Shown: positions 60,701-64,000 of the stretch, piece by piece
Layout: each line of letters begins with the position of its first letter
Position numbering within the stretch: the stretch's first letter is position 1
Assembly (NCBI GenBank): GCA_033085395.1
Contig: MU853183.1
Span: 248,001 to 312,000 of the forward strand
DNA from: Xanthoparmelia taractica
Lineage: Eukaryota; Ascomycota; Lecanoromycetes; Lecanorales; Parmeliaceae
DNA length: 64,000 nt
Direction of reading: 5' to 3'
The notes under the pieces: generated by a model
Databases searched by the model: none
What the model saw: only the letters and a program-made list of their open reading frames with translations
What the model was told of the DNA's origin: nothing
Translations under genes and position numbers: made by a program

Positions 60701-62434
60701 CACCCGGGCATCACGATTAAGATATCCAAGATCATTGCACAGAGAATGAGAGCTCTGATTGAGGATCCTTTTGAGCAGGTCAAGGATAAGATCGGCGCCG
60801 GCTCAAAGCACAATGCGACTTCAACCATGAACCTGAGGACTACAGCAATCTTGCCAGTCACGGCTGGTGTACCAGTAGTGGAGTTTGGAAGCAGACTCTT
60901 GAGCGCTCTGACTCAAATAGGAGTCGCCAATGGGGTGACCTCCCTCAATCAAGCAGCTATCTTGAATCACCTCGGGAGACATGCTTTCTCGAGGATGGGA
61001 AAACTCAAGCTTTCGCAGTACTTAGCCGACCTGGAAGAACGCTACGGCATGCTCCTGTACATTGCTGATACCAACGTCAACTCCCCCTGGACGCAGACGT
61101 GTATCACTCAGGCTGATTGCATTCTTTTGGTCGGACTTGCAGAAGGCTCGCCAAGCATGGGAGAATATGAGAAATTTCTGCTCGGTATGAAGACGACTGC
61201 TAGGAAAGAGTTGGTTTTGCTGCACGTCGAACGATACTCGCCTCCAGGTCTCACCCGCAAGTGGCTCCGAAATCGCATGTGGATCAACGGAGGTCATCAT
61301 CACATTCAGATGGCTTTCCGGACGACCTCAGAGCCAGTCCAACCTCAGATTAAGCGCTTTGGTACCCAGCTCAAACAACGAGTCCAGGTCCTCCAAGCAG
61401 AGATTCAAAAGTACACATCAAGACGAATACGGCAAACACCGCTGTACTCCGCAGAGACGCCCTTCAAAGGCGACTTTCATCGATTAGCACGCCGTCTCTG
61501 CGGCAAGTCTGTTGGTCTAGTCCTGGGCGGTGGTGGTGCGCGAGGCATCTCCCAAGTTGGTGTAATCCGCGCCCTGGAAGAAGCCGGCATCCCCATCGAC
61601 ATCATCGGTGGTACATCCATTGGTGCCTTCATTGGCGCTCTCTATGCTCGCGATGCGGACGTTGTCCCTATGTACGGTCGAGCAAAGAAGTTTGCAGGCC
61701 GTATGGGTAGCATGTGGCGCTTTGCTCTCGATCTCACCTACCCTTCCGCATCCTACACCACTGGCCATGAATTCAACCGCGGCATCTTCAAGACGTTTGG
61801 CAACTCGCAAATGGAAGATTTCTGGCTCGATTTCTACTGCAATACCACCAACATCTCCAAATCTCGAGCCGAGTACCACAACTCAGGCTATGTCTGGAGG
61901 TACGTGAGAGCTTCAATGTCTCTCGCCGGCCTCTTCCCCCCACTCTGCGACGAAGGAAGTATGCTCCTCGACGGCGGCTACGTCGACAACCTCACAGTCG
62001 CCCACATGAAATCCCTCGGCGCAGACATCATCTTCGCCATCGACGTCGGCTCCCTCGACGACAACCTCCCCCAGGCATTCGGCGACTCCCTCTCCGGCGC
62101 CTGGGCCCTCCTCAACCGCTGGAACCCCTTCTCCTCCTACCCCAACCCCCCGACCCTCTCGGAAATCCAGGCCCGTCTCGCTTACGTCTCTTCCGTCGAC
62201 GCGCTCGAGAGGGCAAAAACCACGCCCGGGTGTTTGTACATGAGGCCGCCGATTGATCCGTATGGCACGCTCGATTTCGGTAAGTTTGACGAGATTTATA
62301 GGGTTGGGTATCAGTATGGGAAGATGTTTTTGGGGGGGCTGAGGGAGAGGGGGATCTTGCCGGGAAGTATGGAGGAGACGGAGGAGAAGAGGAATTTGAG
62401 GAGGACGATGGCGCCAAGGAGGGCTAGTGTTTGA
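57762..62434 (+). CDS. NTE1: Lysophospholipase NTE1 (patatin-like phospholipase B)
   Basis: Neuropathy-target-esterase homologue of 1,519 residues, exons 57762-58048, 58104-58309 and 58368-62434. Two N-terminal membrane segments (WLSLLGYALLAMARGIPG onward and TLMLIVLAFASLVSWIV) anchor it in the ER. Cyclic-nucleotide-binding-like domains follow (for example LIAGETLLLEEEKGFCLVVDG and VIHHQGDESDAIYIVLNGRL), then the patatin domain. The patatin domain has the oxyanion loop GGGGARG, the nucleophile GTSIG (about residue 1246) and the catalytic Asp in DGGYVDN (about residue 1365). The family hydrolyses phosphatidylcholine and lysophosphatidylcholine to glycerophosphocholine. Length and domain order are normal. 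The start at MHSSSSPLS was preferred because relatives begin with a short Ser-rich stretch before the first helix. Confidence 0.96.
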
Positions 62435-62700
62435 TACTTTTTATACGGTGGGGAGGGAGGGAGGGAGCTGGCTGTTGTTTTGTACATAAAGTGTGGCTGG
62501 CATGGGGTTGAATGGGTGAATCAGGTCTTTGAGCGCGGGCAGATAAGATACCCATTGGGTTCGTGTGCAAATTGTATATTGAATGTTTGCTGAACGTATG
62601 ATATGGGCTCGCGTAATGGTACTGAATTTCCATTGTTCCACAACCAAATAGAAAAGGCTCAAGATGACGTATATAACTGGTACTTGCACTACTCAGGCCC

Positions 62701-64000
62701 TCATCTCCCATCAACCTCTTCCCTAAACACCTCGTCAAACCCCTTCATCTCCCCTTCCCCATTCCCCTGAGCATACCAAGCCCATTCCCTCCCTACACCT
62801 ACACCTACACCTCCGCCCCCACCCACGCCCACGCCCACGCCGACTCCGCCCCCGCCCCGCCACCACTTCAAACGCAAACCCTCCCCCGTCAACATAATTG
62901 ACGCCTTCTCGCCTACTTTCTCATGCGTCCGTGACAGCGTGGAGGCGTGCAAGGCTGATGGCGCGCGCCACGTTGGGAAAGTAGAGACGGTGCGTTGGAG
63001 GATGGAGAGGGTGAGGAGGTGGAGGATGTTTTCGGTGAGGGATGGGAGGGCAGTATAGTGCGTTGGTTGGGTTGGGAAGGCGGAGAGGGGGGTTGATGCG
63101 GATGCGGGTGCGGATGCGGGTTCGGGAGGGTCGTGGTGCAGGGTTAGGGTGTAAGTTGTGTTGTGGTTTGGGGGGTTGAGCGTGGTGTGGATTTCTATTG
63201 TTGCTGTTGTTTGCGGGGAACTGGTGGTGGTGGTGGGGAGGTGGAGGGTTGTTGTTGAGTGGAGGGGTGAGGTGAGGGTTTGGAGGAGGGTTTCGATGGT
63301 GGATTTGGTGGGGGTGGTGGTGGGGATGGCGGCGAAATTGTATGGGGATATTGGGGGGTTGAAGGAGAAGGGGAGGCTGGCTGCTGAGAGTGTCTTGTGG
63401 AGGTTGTTGAGGAAGTGCTGGAGGGAGGCGACATGGGATTGGTGTTGGAGGTGCTCGACTACTGGTTTTAGCAGGGCGTAGATTGGGCGGGGTGGCTTGG
63501 TGTCTCGGAGCGGCGGTGGTACTTGAGATCGACGGTGGAGATTCTGCCGATGGGCGTCGGATAGGAGGATGCGTAGGGATAGGGCAATCGCGTCTGGAAT
63601 GGTACTATCACCCGCTGGGGCTTCTAGGTCTTCATCTTCCAGAGATACAAGGTCAATTTCGATCTGCTCGTCCTTTTTATACGGAATTAGCACCCGTCCG
63701 CCGATGCATCGAACGCCCTGATTGACGAGTTTACGCGCTTCTCGATGAAGCTCATGGTGCAGCTCTTCGTCAAAGATGCTGTTTCTCGCTTGGAGAATCT
63801 CTTTCGTAACCAAGTCGTCTTCTACTGAAGCGCGCTTGCTGCTCGAAGCAACTGGCTTCCCTTGTTGTAGGATTCGAACCCGCAGAGTTTGGTCTCCGGA
63901 TGATCTGAGGCCACGGTCCAAGCTGATATTCCCATTGGCGTCTCGCCGAAGTGCGGCGAGTCCTCGATCTCGGAAGTCGGCGTATGCTTCCGCGAAACCG
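62701..64000 (-). CDS. MED17: Mediator complex subunit 17 (Srb4), partial at window edge
   Basis: The C-terminal 433 codons of a gene that continues beyond the right edge. Recognisable family segments are EAYADFRDRGLAALRRD, VRCIGGRVLIPY, IEIDLVSLEDED, ALSLRILLSDAHRQNLHRRS and RPIYALLKPVVEHLQHQS, as in fungal Med17. Med17 is a head-module scaffold of Mediator in the nucleus and is required for RNA polymerase II transcription. The C-terminal region contains unusual low-complexity tracts: a Thr/Ser/Pro-rich stretch, and a GV/GG run encoded by CACCCCCACG-type codon repeats at about 62785-62870. It is convergent with NTE1, with 266 bases between the stop codons. Confidence 0.88.
   Translation of the reverse strand, partial: GFAEAYADFRDRGLAALRRDANGNISLDRGLRSSGDQTLRVRILQQGKPVASSSKRASVEDDLVTKEILQARNSIFDEELHHELHREARKLVNQGVRCIGGRVLIPYKKDEQIEIDLVSLEDEDLEAPAGDSTIPDAIALSLRILLSDAHRQNLHRRSQVPPPLRDTKPPRPIYALLKPVVEHLQHQSHVASLQHFLNNLHKTLSAASLPFSFNPPISPYNFAAIPTTTPTKSTIETLLQTLTSPLHSTTTLHLPTTTTSSPQTTATIEIHTTLNPPNHNTTYTLTLHHDPPEPASAPASASTPLSAFPTQPTHYTALPSLTENILHLLTLSILQRTVSTFPTWRAPSALHASTLSRTHEKVGEKASIMLTGEGLRLKWWRGGGGVGVGVGVGGGGGVGVGVGREWAWYAQGNGEGEMKGFDEVFREEVDGR

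Overview
The window is nuclear DNA of a filamentous ascomycete (Pezizomycotina). The genes carry short spliceosomal introns (about 48-105 nt, two of them of the GC-AG type). Housekeeping genes (MED17, NTE1) sit beside a giant secondary-metabolite synthetase and NLR-type genes. AT-rich islands contain repeat copies that differ almost only by C/T and G/A transitions, the mark of repeat-induced point mutation (RIP). Class or genus cannot be fixed from the sequence alone.

Region 1 (0.3-31.5 kb) is a two-gene nonribosomal peptide locus: an ABCC-type exporter on the minus strand and a 7,959-residue NRPS on the plus strand, separated by a 2.5-kb divergent intergenic region. The NRPS reads partial C - A1-T1-E - C-A2-T2 - C-A3-T3-E - C-A4-T4 - C-A5-T5-E - C - repeat linker - T6 - C7 - T7. 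Five A domains, epimerases in modules 1, 3 and 5, an A-less tail and a lone ABC transporter partner match the conserved NPS4/NRPS4 locus, whose Fusarium product is the cyclic hexapeptide fusahexin. The last carrier domain has lost its phosphopantetheine serine, and a threefold 26-residue repeat lies where module 6 would have an A domain.

Region 2 (32-45 kb) holds a serine beta-lactamase-like hydrolase, a secreted or membrane-anchored kelch protein, an AT-rich RIP island, an intact FAD monooxygenase with seven exons, a weak conserved fragment and a broken second FAD monooxygenase abutting a dispersed repeat.

Region 3 (45-55 kb) looks like a fungal cell-death/immunity island. A 1,310-residue CHAT-protease/STAND NTPase (NLR-like) protein is divergent from a 296-residue protein that I read as a fungal gasdermin. 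This protease-plus-pore-former pairing is the one known for HET-Q/RCD-1-type systems. Next come a broken SesB-like alpha/beta hydrolase ending in a Gly/Asn-rich amyloid-like motif, a second RIP island that truncates it, and an ankyrin-repeat fragment fused to repeat sequence at its 5' end.

Region 4 (56-64 kb) is conserved core genome: an unrecognised 359-residue proline-rich protein, the phospholipase NTE1 and the Mediator subunit MED17/SRB4, which runs off the right edge. All exon boundaries were placed by eye from frame, splice signals and family conservation.
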